Source of the DNA: JAHFUS01 sp035689115
Lineage (GTDB): Bacteria; Actinomycetota; Acidimicrobiia; Acidimicrobiales; GCA-2861595
DNA length: 64,000 bases
Direction of reading: 5' to 3'
Assembly: GCA_035689115.1 (NCBI GenBank)
Contig: DASSMA010000016.1
Location: 27,573 to 91,572, forward strand
Shown: positions 23,621-31,235 of the stretch, piece by piece
How the letters are laid out: the number at the start of each line of letters is the position of its first letter
How positions within the stretch are numbered: position 1 is the stretch's first letter
Program-made: the position numbers and the translations under genes
Notes under the pieces: model-generated
Told to the model about the DNA's origin: nothing
Seen by the model: the letters and a program-made list of their open reading frames with translations, nothing else
Databases searched by the model: none

Positions 23621-26140
23621 ATGGCCACACGCCCGAAGGCAGTCGAGGGCGCCGGCCCCACCGGCGGTGGCGACGGGGGCTGCCCCGCGCCCATCGGCCA
23701 GGTGGTGCCCCTGCGCCGCCCCGCACCCGCCTCCTTCGCCGACCTTCTCGCCGCCGAGCGGCGCCAGGCCGAGGAGCGCCTGCTCCAGCGCGAGGCGCAG
23801 CTGGCCGAGACCCAGCGCCTGGCCAGCGTGGGCAGCTGGGACCTCGACGTCCGCAGCGGCGTCCTCACCTGGACCGAGGAGCTGTATCGCATCTTCGGCG
23901 TCGACCCGAGCCGCTTCCAGCCATCGCTCGACGCCCTGCTGGCCGTCGTGCACCCCGAGGACCGGGAACGGGTGCGGGCCACCGTGGCCGCCGCCGTGCA
24001 GTCGGGCGTGGCGTTCGACGTCGAGCACCGCGTCGTCCATGCCGGCGGGGACCTGCGGTGGGTGCACGGCCGTGGCCGGGTCGAGCTGGGGCCCGACGGC
24101 GCGCCGCTGCGTGTGTTCGGCACGGCCCAGGACGTCACCGAGCGGCGGGCCACCCAGGAGTCGCTCGTCCACCAGGCGCTGCACGACCCCCTGACCGGCC
24201 TGCCCAACCGGCTTCTGTTCGTCGACCGCGTCGAGCAGGCGCTGCGCCGCCGGCGGCGGCACGACTCCGGCCTGGCCCTGCTGTTCATCGACCTGGACCG
24301 GTTCAAGCTGGTGAACGACACCTGCGGGCACGCCGGCGGCGACGCCGTGCTGGTGGCCGCCACGGCCAGGCTCCAGTCCGTGCTCCGGGCCGAGGACACC
24401 GTCGCCCGGTTGGGCGGCGACGAGTTCACCGTGCTGTGCGAGGACGTCGACGGCCCCGCCGTCCTGCGCATCGCCGAGCGGGCCCTCACCGCCCTGGCCG
24501 CGCCGGTGACGCTGGCCGACGGGCGCCAGGTGGTGGCCACCGCCAGCATCGGCGTGGCGGTCGTGGGCGCCGGCGACATCAGCGCCGAGGAGCTTCTCGC
24601 CGACGCCGACTCGGCCATGTACCAGGCCAAGGAGCGGGGCCGGAACCGCCTCGAGGTCTTCGACCAGTCGATGCGGGCCGACCTCGTCGCCCGGGTGGAG
24701 AAGACCACCGCCCTGCGCCGGGCCCTCGACGTGGGCGAGCTGCGGGTCCACTACCAGCCGGAGGTGCGGCTCTCCGACGAGTCGATGAGCGGTGTCGAGG
24801 CGCTCGTGCGCTGGCAGCACCCCAAGCTCGGCCTGGTCGGGCCCGACCAGGTCATCGCCCTGGCCGAGGACACCGGGCTGGTGGTCGCCCTCGGTGCCCA
24901 GGTGCTGGGCATGGCGTGCCGCGAGGTGGCGTCCTGGCAGGCGGCGCCGGGCCGGGGGATCGTCAACCTGAGCGTCAACCTGTCGGCCCGCCAGCTCTCC
25001 GAGCCGCTGGTGATCGACACGGTGTGGCAGGCGCTCGACGAGACCGGCCTCGACCCGTCGCGGCTGTGTCTGGAGATCACCGAGAGCGTGCTCATGGACG
25101 ACGTCGAGTCCTCCATCGAGGCGCTGCTCGGCCTGAAGTCGCTCGGCGTGCGGCTGGCGATCGACGACTTCGGGACGGGCTACTCATCGCTCAGCTACCT
25201 GCGCCGCTTCCCCGTCGACATCGTGAAGATCGACCGGTCGTTCGTCTCCGGGCTCGGGACCGACCCGGCGGCCGAGGCCATCGTGGCCGCCGTGGTCAAC
25301 CTGGCCCACGCCCTCGGGCTGGTCGTGGTGGCCGAGGGCGTCGAGGACGAGCAGCAGGTCGTGATGCTGCGGGCGCTCGGGTGCGACCGCGCCCAGGGGT
25401 ACCTGTGGAGCAAGCCGCGTCCGGCCGCCGAGGTGCGCACGTGGCGGCCGCCGGACGCGACGATCGCCTCCACCGAGGTCGACGTGCGGGTCGTGCTGGA
25501 GGAGCGCGTCCATGCCGTTGAGGTCCAGACCGGCCGGCCCTTCGTGGTCCAGGTGCCCGCCGCCCTGCCGGCCGCCCAGGCCGACTGGGGCGCGTTGCGG
25601 ACCGTGGTGGACCACCTGCTGAGCAACGCCGTCACCTATTCGTCGCCCGACCGGCCGGTCGTCGTCAGCGCCGGGTCGGGGAGGCGCTGGGTGCGCATCA
25701 GCGTGGCCGACTACGGGATCGGCATGACCAGCGCCGAGGTGGCCCGCTGCTTCGAGCAGTTCTGGCAGGCCCCGTCGTCCGCGTCGTGGCGCCGAGGCCG
25801 GGGCACCGGGATCGGGCTCTCCAACGTCCGGACACTCGTCGAGGCGATGGGCGGGCGGGTGAGCGTGCGGAGCGCCCCGGGCAAGGGGTCGACGTTCACG
25901 GTGTCGGTGCCGCGCGCCGGACGCGGGGCGGGCCGCCCCGCCGACCCCGTGCCGACGCCCGGCGTGGGCGAGCCCAACATGGTCCGCGAGTTCATGCGCC
26001 AGCTGGGCGTACCGGTTTCGCCTCGCAACCGGAGGTTGCTCGGCGAGCCGACGGTGCCGCCCCCCGGACGGCCGGCCGGCGGAGCCGCCTCCGGCGGCCG
26101 GAGCGGCCGTCCTTCGAACACGAAGCGGAGGTCGCAGTGA
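23621..26140 (+). CDS. PAS-GGDEF-EAL protein with C-terminal histidine-kinase-type ATPase domain
   Basis: An 839-residue cytosolic signalling protein. After a coiled segment a PAS domain spans about 55-175 (VGSWDLDVRSGVLTWTEELY). A GGDEF domain at 180-335 has intact DPLTGLPNR and RLGGDEF. An EAL domain at 345-590 has GVEALVRWQ, CLEITES, AIDDFGTGYSS and KIDRSFV. A C-terminal HATPase_c domain at about 630-770 has an N-box (HLLSNAVTYSS), G1 (DYGIGM) and G2 (RGTGIGLSNV). No HisKA dimerisation/phosphoacceptor histidine domain is visible. The combination is unusual. ATG 23621 has AGGAG upstream. The last 40 residues are encoded by an inserted repeat copy. Confidence 0.9.
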   Translation: MATRPKAVEGAGPTGGGDGGCPAPIGQVVPLRRPAPASFADLLAAERRQAEERLLQREAQLAETQRLASVGSWDLDVRSGVLTWTEELYRIFGVDPSRFQPSLDALLAVVHPEDRERVRATVAAAVQSGVAFDVEHRVVHAGGDLRWVHGRGRVELGPDGAPLRVFGTAQDVTERRATQESLVHQALHDPLTGLPNRLLFVDRVEQALRRRRRHDSGLALLFIDLDRFKLVNDTCGHAGGDAVLVAATARLQSVLRAEDTVARLGGDEFTVLCEDVDGPAVLRIAERALTALAAPVTLADGRQVVATASIGVAVVGAGDISAEELLADADSAMYQAKERGRNRLEVFDQSMRADLVARVEKTTALRRALDVGELRVHYQPEVRLSDESMSGVEALVRWQHPKLGLVGPDQVIALAEDTGLVVALGAQVLGMACREVASWQAAPGRGIVNLSVNLSARQLSEPLVIDTVWQALDETGLDPSRLCLEITESVLMDDVESSIEALLGLKSLGVRLAIDDFGTGYSSLSYLRRFPVDIVKIDRSFVSGLGTDPAAEAIVAAVVNLAHALGLVVVAEGVEDEQQVVMLRALGCDRAQGYLWSKPRPAAEVRTWRPPDATIASTEVDVRVVLEERVHAVEVQTGRPFVVQVPAALPAAQADWGALRTVVDHLLSNAVTYSSPDRPVVVSAGSGRRWVRISVADYGIGMTSAEVARCFEQFWQAPSSASWRRGRGTGIGLSNVRTLVEAMGGRVSVRSAPGKGSTFTVSVPRAGRGAGRPADPVPTPGVGEPNMVREFMRQLGVPVSPRNRRLLGEPTVPPPGRPAGGAASGGRSGRPSNTKRRSQ
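26015..26118 (+). repeat. Structured dispersed repeat, copy E, inside a coding region
   Basis: It begins GTTTCGCCTCGCAACCGGAG. The stem is GCAACC-GGA-GGTTGC, a further compensated version of the GCAAGC/GCTTGC and GGAAGC/GCTTCC stems. It is read in frame as the C-terminal tail (VSPRNRRLLGEPTVPPPG...) of the GGDEF-EAL-HATPase protein and ends shortly before the overlap with the next gene. Confidence 0.75.
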
Positions 26141-26889
26141 GCACGGCGGTCGCACTGGTGAACCTGGTGCTCGGTGTGGCGTACACCGGCTACGGGGTCA
26201 TGACCCTCGTCGAGATGAAACGGGACTGGCGGGCCTTCGGGTTCACCCACTTCGGCGTGGCGTGGGTCTTCATGGCGTTCACCTGCGGCCCCCACCACCT
26301 GGCCCACGGCATCCACGTGGCCGCCGAGGGCCGGGTCGGCGGACCGCTGGACCTGCTGGCCGTGGTGGTCGGGCTCCCCGCCGGCGTGATATGGCTGCTG
26401 CTGCGCATCGAGGCCTTCGCCGGCGGCCGCGGCGACCGGTTCATCGCCGGCACCCCGGTGTGGGTCGGCGCCCTCCCGACGCTGGCCGGCGTGTACGTCA
26501 CCGCCCTCGCCGCCCTCGTCCTCGCCGGGCCTTCCATCGGCCACCACCTGAGCGTGATGGCCGTCGCCAACCTGGTCCTGGTGGCGATCTACATGGCCAT
26601 CGGGTGGTTCCTCCTCCAGACCCAGCTGCGCAACCGGGGGCCGATGCGGGGCTGGTCCCTGTCGGGCCTGTCGCTCACCGTGGTGTTCCCGACCTGCGCC
26701 CTCATGCACGCGGTGTGGGTGGTGTACGAGATGAGCGGCGCCTACCAGGCCGACGGGCACGGCGCCGTGATCGACGTGCTGTCGATCCCGGCCGGCCTCT
26801 ACTTCCTGTGGGTGGTGCGGGGCCTGTACCGGGACTCCCTCCGGGACTGGAACCGGGTCGACACCGGCCCCGAGCGCGCCGCCGCCTAG
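26137..26889 (+). CDS. Seven-helix membrane protein coupled to the GGDEF-EAL protein
   Basis: A 250-residue hydrophobic protein with seven predicted helices: ALVNLVLGVAYTGYGVMTLV, FGVAWVFMAFTCG, LLAVVVGLPAGVIWLLL, LAGVYVTALAALVL, SVMAVANLVLVAIYMAIGW, LTVVFPTCALMHAVWVVY and IPAGLYFLWVVRGL. A histidine cluster (CGPHHLAHGIH) follows helix 2 and could bind a metal or haem. I do not recognise the family. It starts at the GTG that overlaps the upstream TGA, so it is made together with the c-di-GMP protein and is a plausible membrane sensor partner. Confidence 0.75.
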   Translation: MSTAVALVNLVLGVAYTGYGVMTLVEMKRDWRAFGFTHFGVAWVFMAFTCGPHHLAHGIHVAAEGRVGGPLDLLAVVVGLPAGVIWLLLRIEAFAGGRGDRFIAGTPVWVGALPTLAGVYVTALAALVLAGPSIGHHLSVMAVANLVLVAIYMAIGWFLLQTQLRNRGPMRGWSLSGLSLTVVFPTCALMHAVWVVYEMSGAYQADGHGAVIDVLSIPAGLYFLWVVRGLYRDSLRDWNRVDTGPERAAA

Positions 26890-27446
26890 CCGGCCAGCCA
26901 GCGGGGCGCCGCCTCGAGCAGGTGCTGGCTCACCGCCAGGCACCGGTCGAGGGTGTCGCACAGCAGCTCCTCGCCGGCCAGGATGCGGGCCAGCGACACC
27001 CGCTGGCGGGCGATGATGGTGAGGCTGCGCTCCGGGGCGTCGGTGGCGGAGGGGAACGAGTCGATGGCCGACACCTCGAGCGGGAGGTCGACGCCCGCCA
27101 CGCCGGCCAGGTCGAGGTGCAGCTGGAGCAGGTCGGGGCCGGAGGGCAGCGGCGGCAGGGCCCACGTGAAGGTGATGGGGAAGTGGTACTCGTCGGGGGG
27201 CTCGGCCTCCTCGGGCAGGTCGTTCACCACGTCCTCGAACGAGAGCAGGACCCGGGGGTCGACCTCGAGGGCGAGGTGCAGGTCGACCGGGACGCCGCAG
27301 CCCTCCTCGGGGTGGAGGTCCACCTCCCACGCCTGGCGCAGCGAGTAGGTCTCCACGAAATGGCGTTCGTCGTGCACGTGGAACCCGTGGTCCACCGCGT
27401 GCCCCTTGAGGTCGGCGACGAACCCGGCGACATCGATGACGGCCAC
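26886..27446 (-). CDS. Hypothetical protein, 186 aa
   Basis: A soluble acidic protein (MAVIDVAGFVADLKGHAVDH...) with a predicted beta-rich middle (EVDLHPEEGCGVPVDLHLAL, YHFPITFTWALPP) and a helical C-terminus containing one LLCDTLDRCL cysteine pair. I do not recognise a family. It converges on the seven-helix gene with a 4-base overlap of the stops, and its start is 28 bases from the divergent phosphatase gene. Codon bias supports coding. Confidence 0.7.
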   Translation of the reverse strand: MAVIDVAGFVADLKGHAVDHGFHVHDERHFVETYSLRQAWEVDLHPEEGCGVPVDLHLALEVDPRVLLSFEDVVNDLPEEAEPPDEYHFPITFTWALPPLPSGPDLLQLHLDLAGVAGVDLPLEVSAIDSFPSATDAPERSLTIIARQRVSLARILAGEELLCDTLDRCLAVSQHLLEAAPRWLAG

Positions 27447-27474
27447 AGGTGAAGCCTACGGGTAGCTTCCGCCG

Positions 27475-28224
27475 GTGGACGAGGCCGGGTTGCTCGAGGT
27501 GCTGCACGCCGCCGCCGGCGCGGTGGCGGGCGTGCTGGCCGCCCTCGAGGACTGGGGGCCGGCCGGCACCCGCGTCGGGCAGTACCGCTCCGACCTGGCG
27601 GCCGACGCGGCGGCCGTGGCCGTCCTCGAGGACGCCGGCCTCGGCGTGCTGAGCGAGGAGAGCGGCACCCACCACGGCGAGCGCCCCTTGCTGGCCGTGC
27701 TCGACCCCGTGGACGGCTCCACCAACGCCTCCCGCCGCATCCCGTGGTACGCCACCAGCATCTGCGTCCTCGACGGCGACGGGCCCCTGGCTGCCGTGGT
27801 GGTGAACCAGGCCACGGGCGTCCGCTACGAGGCGGTACGGGGTGGCGGGGCCCGGCGTGACGGCATGCCGATCGGGGCGAGCGGGTGCTCTGCGCTCGGA
27901 ACCGCCCTCGTGGCGCTGAACGGCCTGCCGCCCCGCCATCTGGGCTGGCGCCAGTTCCGGGCGCTGGGGGCGGCCGCTCTCGAGCTGTGCGCCGTCGCCG
28001 ACGGCACGATCGACGCCTACGTCGACTGCGTGGCCGACAGCCACGGGCCGTGGGACTACCTGGGCGGGGCGCTGGTGTGCGCCGAGGCGGGGGCGGTGGT
28101 GGCCGACGCCGGCGGCCGCCCGCTGGCCGCCCGCGGGCACGCCGACCGGCGCACGCCGGTGGCCGCCGCAACCCCGGAGCTGCTGGCAGAAGTGCTGGCC
28201 ACGGGGCCCGTCGCCGGAGTGTGA
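27475..28224 (+). CDS. Inositol monophosphatase family protein
   Basis: A 249-residue Mg-dependent phosphatase of the FIG/IMPase superfamily. Metal-binding motifs are present: LSEESG (residues 59-64), LDPVDGSTN (76-84) and the C-terminal WDYLGGALVCAEAGAVV. Substrates in the family include inositol phosphates, histidinol phosphate, FBP and PAP; sequence does not decide which. It starts at GTG 27475. A separate transcription unit with a TTGACG box follows. Confidence 0.88.
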   Translation: MDEAGLLEVLHAAAGAVAGVLAALEDWGPAGTRVGQYRSDLAADAAAVAVLEDAGLGVLSEESGTHHGERPLLAVLDPVDGSTNASRRIPWYATSICVLDGDGPLAAVVVNQATGVRYEAVRGGGARRDGMPIGASGCSALGTALVALNGLPPRHLGWRQFRALGAAALELCAVADGTIDAYVDCVADSHGPWDYLGGALVCAEAGAVVADAGGRPLAARGHADRRTPVAAATPELLAEVLATGPVAGV

Positions 28225-28235
28225 CGGAAAACCGG

Positions 28236-28264
28236 TTGACGCCGGCTGGCCGGCATGATCCGAT
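28236..28264 (+). promoter_or_regulatory. Putative promoter of the 62-aa small-protein unit
   Basis: TTGACG at 28236-28241 is a strong -35 match. TCCGAT at 28259-28264 is a weak -10 at 17-bp spacing. It lies in the gap after the phosphatase gene and 52 bases before the next start codon. Confidence 0.45.
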
Positions 28265-28315
28265 AGCCAGTGCCCAGGCCGATGTGGTCTGCGCACCTCG
28301 ATCAGGAGTCGCACG

Positions 28316-28504
28316 GTGACGAGCACCTACTGGCACAGCGAGAAGCAGGGAGTGGTGGCCGGCAGCGGCGCGCGCTCCTGCCTCCGCCACGTCCAGTCGC
28401 CCGCCATCGCCGCGGCGTACGACCCGGCTGTGGTTGGCGGTACGGCGTTCCGGATGGGCGCCAACGGGTGGCCGACGGGCCTTCTGGGAGATCCGGCTGG
28501 GTAG
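28316..28504 (+). CDS. Putative small protein, 62 aa
   Basis: A short frame starting at GTG 28316, seven bases after a perfect AGGAG, and ending TAG at 28502-28504. The product (TSTYWHSEKQGVVAGSG... GANGWPTGLLGDPAG) has no membrane segment and one cysteine. It is enclosed by a TTGACG promoter-like box upstream and an intrinsic terminator 28 bases downstream. No family is recognised; the transcript could instead be a structured RNA. Confidence 0.5.
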   Translation: MTSTYWHSEKQGVVAGSGARSCLRHVQSPAIAAAYDPAVVGGTAFRMGANGWPTGLLGDPAG

Positions 28505-28531
28505 ACCAGCCAACTTCCAGAGGAAGGCCCA

Positions 28532-28565
28532 GAGGCCGCCGGGATTCCCCGGCGGCCTTTGTGTT
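28532..28565 (+). terminator. Intrinsic terminator
   Basis: GGCCGCCGGG pairs with CCCGGCGGCC around GATTCC-type loop bases, followed by TTTGTGTTT. This is a classical rho-independent terminator, rare in this window because of the real T-run. It separates the small-protein unit from whiB. Confidence 0.85.
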
Positions 28566-28609
28566 TCTCAGGGATCGGGTTGCAACGAACACAAGAGGGG
28601 AGTGGCGAG

Positions 28610-28924
28610 ATGCTCGCCGAGTGGATGAACGAACTGAACGGGGCCATGGAGGAGCCCGAGGTCGACTGGTCGGCCGCCCGGTGCCGCGACGGCGCCGGGT
28701 CGATGACCACGCTGTTCTTCTCCGAGGAGCTGGGCGACATCGCCCGGGCCAAGGCGATCTGCGCCACCTGCCCGATCCAGGCCCCGTGCCTGGAGGGCGC
28801 CCTCGAGCGGCGCGAGCCGTGGGGCGTCTGGGGCGGCCAGCTGTTCCTGAACGGCAAGGTCCTGCCGTTCAAGCGCAAGCGGGGACGTCCGCCCAAGAAC
28901 CCCGCCGCCCAGCTCACGGCCTGA
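28610..28924 (+). CDS. WhiB-family iron-sulfur transcription regulator
   Basis: A 104-residue Wbl protein. Cysteines 25, 51, 54 and 60 (CRDG ... CATCPIQAPC) give the C-Xn-C-x2-C-x5-C 4Fe-4S site. The GVWGG turn is at 72-76, followed by a basic DNA-binding tail KRKRGRPPK resembling an AT-hook. Wbl proteins pair with sigma-A to control genes in cell division, redox and development; the GQLFLNGKVLP stretch resembles the WhiB2/WhmD side of the family. ATG 28610 follows GAGGGGAG by eight bases. Confidence 0.93.
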   Translation: MLAEWMNELNGAMEEPEVDWSAARCRDGAGSMTTLFFSEELGDIARAKAICATCPIQAPCLEGALERREPWGVWGGQLFLNGKVLPFKRKRGRPPKNPAAQLTA

Positions 28925-28937
28925 TCGCCACGGGTGC

Positions 28938-29026
28938 GGTCCGCCGGATGCGCCTGTCCCTCGCATCCGGCGGACCGCCGGCGACGGCATGCGGATCGCC
29001 GTGCGATTCACGGCGATCCGCATGCC
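28938..29026. terminator. Two consecutive perfect hairpins after whiB
   Basis: The first is GGTCCGCCGGATGCG/CGCATCCGGCGGACC (15 bp, 9-base loop, 28938-28976). The second is GGCATGCGGATCGCCGTG/CACGGCGATCCGCATGCC (18 bp, 5-base loop, 28986-29026). There is no U-run. They probably terminate the whiB transcript or protect its 3' end; the second ends 26 bases before the next gene. Confidence 0.7.
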
Positions 29027-29052
29027 AGTCCAGGCCGGCCGTAGCGTGGGGC

Positions 29053-29499
29053 GTGCACCAAGGTCCCGCCCGGCCGGCGATCCTGGTGTCGGCGTGCCTG
29101 CTGGGCGTGCGCTGCAACCACACCGGCGGCGCCAGCCCGTCGGCCGCCGTCGCCGCCCTGGCCGGCGGCAACGACCTGGTGCCGGTGTGCCCGGAGGTGG
29201 CCGGCGGCCTCCCGATCCCGCGGCCGGCGGCCGAGCTCCAGCCCGACGGGACGGTGCGCACGGCTGCCGGCGAAGACGTCACCGCCCAGTACCGGCGGGG
29301 CGCGGCCGTCGCCGTCGACGCCGCCCGGGCAGCCGGGGCCACCTCGGCGGTCCTCAAGGCCCGGTCGCCGTCGTGCGGGTCGGCCGAGGTCTACGACGGC
29401 ACCTTCACCCGCACCCGGGTCGTTGGCGAGGGCCTCACCGCCCGGGCGCTGCGGGCGGCCGGCGTGGACGTGCGCTCCGAGGAGGACCTGGCCGGCTGA
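29053..29499 (+). CDS. DUF523 family protein
   Basis: A 148-residue protein with the DUF523 signature: ILVSACLLGVRCNHTGG at the N-terminus, VCPEVAGGLPIPR, and LKARSPSCG near residue 100. The conserved cysteines (in SACLLG, RCN, VCPE, SCG) suggest metal or cluster binding; function is unknown. The start is GTG 29053. It stands alone between the double hairpin and tRNA-Val. Confidence 0.85.
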   Translation: MHQGPARPAILVSACLLGVRCNHTGGASPSAAVAALAGGNDLVPVCPEVAGGLPIPRPAAELQPDGTVRTAAGEDVTAQYRRGAAVAVDAARAAGATSAVLKARSPSCGSAEVYDGTFTRTRVVGEGLTARALRAAGVDVRSEEDLAG

Positions 29500-29553
29500 C
29501 CCGGGCAAACGCCGGTCATCCCGCCCGACGTCTGACAGGATGGTGGACCCCAG

Positions 29554-29627
29554 GGGCGCTTAGCTCAGCCTGGTAGAGCGCTTCCCTTACAAGGAAGTGG
29601 TCGGGGGTTCGAGTCCCTCAGCGCCCA
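29554..29627 (+). tRNA. tRNA-Val (anticodon UAC)
   Basis: A 74-nt cloverleaf: acceptor GGGCGCT/AGCGCCC, D arm GCTC/GAGC, anticodon arm CTTCC-CTTACAA-GGAAG giving UAC, T arm GGGGG-TTCGAGT-CCCTC. No CCA is encoded (ACCG follows). Confidence 0.95.
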
Positions 29628-29942
29628 CCGCCGCCGGCTGCATGCTCTCGCGAGGACCTGGTTCTGATGCCGCCCCGACAGATGTCCGCAGGGAAGCGAC
29701 CAACGCACGCTCAGGGATGGATTCCGACGGCTCCGACGAAGCTACGCCTTGGTTGCCCCTCCTCGTGCTCGTGGCGATCATTTCGGGCTCCTCGCAGACC
29801 GCCCGTTCGCACGCGCCGGAGGGGGAGACGCCTCCCGTCTCGTCGATGTCGTCATGGCTCGGCGAGCCGTTCTCGATGAGCAGTCCAAGGGCAGCAGGAT
29901 CCCCGGCGCGTAACCGGCGGCGGCCGCCCTGCTTCGGCTGCT
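29628..29942. other. Non-coding gap between two tRNA-type genes
   Basis: No convincing gene is seen in these 315 bases. An open frame here has codon use unlike its neighbours and no ribosome site. The position downstream of a tRNA 3' end is a typical integration site, but I find no repeat of the tRNA end and no integrase. Confidence 0.5.
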
Positions 29943-30015
29943 TGGTGCGCCCGGAAGGAGTCGACCCCTCATCGTCCCGGGAAAGTGCCGGGTGCTCTCG
30001 TTGAGCTACGGGCGC
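29943..30015 (-). tRNA. Atypical tRNA-like gene with encoded CCA (anticodon position CUU)
   Basis: On the minus strand: acceptor GCGCCCG/CGGGCGC (perfect 7 bp), TA, D arm GCTC/GAGC with a loop of only five bases (AACGA, no GG), anticodon arm CCCGG-CACTTTC-CCGGG, variable ACGAT, T arm GAGGG-GTCGACT-CCTTC, discriminator A and an encoded CCA. Odd points: A instead of U at position 33, G instead of T at 54, and the missing D-loop GG. It may be a decayed or specialised tRNA; CUU would read Lys codons. Confidence 0.65.
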
Positions 30016-30131
30016 CTGTGTTTTGCGCCACGCTAGGGCATACGTGCCGTTGCGTACAGGGCGCGCGCCCCGCTTGCGGCCGGCGGCGGGCACCATGATC
30101 AGTGGTGCTCACGCGCCCGGGGTTCGACATC

Positions 30132-31235
30132 ATGAAGACATCGCTGGTCGGGCTGCCCTTCGTGGGCGGGCTCTTCGGGGTCGCCGCCGTCGCGGCCGTC
30201 CTGGCTGTCGTCCGCCGGCGGGCCCGGATCGGCTGGATGGTCCTGGCAGTGGTGTCGTGCCTGCTGGGCACGGCGGCCACCGTCAACCGCTACTTCGGCT
30301 ACCTGCCGAACGTGGGGTCGGTGCTCGGCCAGCGAGCTTCAGACCAGGTGAGCGCCCGGTCGGTACGGGCGCTGCGCCAAAGCCTCGTCAGCGCCGGCCC
30401 GGGCGACCAGGCCGTGCCCCTTCCCCTGCGGGGAAAGGTCGAGCTGGTGAGCATTCCGCCCACGGTGTCGGGCTTCCGGGCGCGGCATGCGCAGGTGTAC
30501 CTGCCGCCGGCGTGGTTCACCTCTCCGAGGCCGGCGCTCCCCGTCATCGAACTGCTGCACGGCACGCCCGGCACGCCCGAGGACTGGACGAGGGCCGGCC
30601 GAGCCGATGTGGCCGCCGACGCCTTCGCCGCGACCCGCGGTGGCCGGGCCCCGATCATCGTGATGCCCGATGTCAACGGCGGGTTCACGCGCGACAGCGA
30701 ATGCGTCGACCGCCCCGGTGACCGGGCGGAAACCTACCTGACGACCGACGTCCCGCAGTATGCCGTCCAAGCGCTCGGGGCGAACCCCGACCGGCGGGCA
30801 TGGACCATCGCCGGCAGTTCCGAGGGCGGGTACTGCGCCGTCGACCTGGGCCTCCGCCACGCCGACCGCTACGCCGCGGTCGTGGATCTCTCGGGTCTGG
30901 ACCGGCCCACCTACCCGGGCGGGGCCCACCGCCTGTTCGCCACCCGCCGGGACCAGCGTGACCACCAGCCGCTCGTCCTGCTGGCCGACCGGACGCCGCC
31001 CAGGCAGTTCGCCATGTGGCTCACCGCCGGGACGGCCGAATCGGGCAACCTGCGGGCGGTCAAGCGGGTGGCGGCGGCCGCCCGCCGGCGGGGTGTCGAG
31101 GTCCACCTCACCGTGGTGCCCGGCGGCCGGCACACGTGGGGCCTGTGGCGGCGGGCGTTCCGCGACCTGCTGCCCGTGGTGGCCGACCGGGCCGGTGTCT
31201 CGGGGGTCCAGCCGGCGCGGAGCGGCACCACCTAA
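30132..31235 (+). CDS. Membrane-anchored putative esterase (antigen 85/esterase D-like fold)
   Basis: A 367-residue protein with two to three N-terminal membrane helices (VGGLFGVAAVAAVLAVV; GWMVLAVVSCLLGTAATV). The alpha/beta-hydrolase domain follows from about residue 100: YLPPAWF, IELLHGTPGTPEDW, nucleophile elbow IAGSSEGGYCAV and catalytic histidine in PGGRHTWGLW. Actinobacterial relatives act on trehalose mycolates or simple esters; the topology suggests the catalytic domain is outside the membrane. ATG 30132 is preferred over GTG 30102. It converges on the KAP NTPase gene with a 4-base overlap. Confidence 0.8.
   Translation: MKTSLVGLPFVGGLFGVAAVAAVLAVVRRRARIGWMVLAVVSCLLGTAATVNRYFGYLPNVGSVLGQRASDQVSARSVRALRQSLVSAGPGDQAVPLPLRGKVELVSIPPTVSGFRARHAQVYLPPAWFTSPRPALPVIELLHGTPGTPEDWTRAGRADVAADAFAATRGGRAPIIVMPDVNGGFTRDSECVDRPGDRAETYLTTDVPQYAVQALGANPDRRAWTIAGSSEGGYCAVDLGLRHADRYAAVVDLSGLDRPTYPGGAHRLFATRRDQRDHQPLVLLADRTPPRQFAMWLTAGTAESGNLRAVKRVAAAARRRGVEVHLTVVPGGRHTWGLWRRAFRDLLPVVADRAGVSGVQPARSGTT

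Noticed and set aside
29597..30004. Open frame across the tRNA-Val/tRNA-like interval
   Set aside because: It runs through both tRNA genes, has no ribosome site and unlikely composition.
29500..30131. Possible genomic island next to tRNA-Val
   Set aside because: No integrase and no direct repeat of the tRNA 3' end were found within the window.
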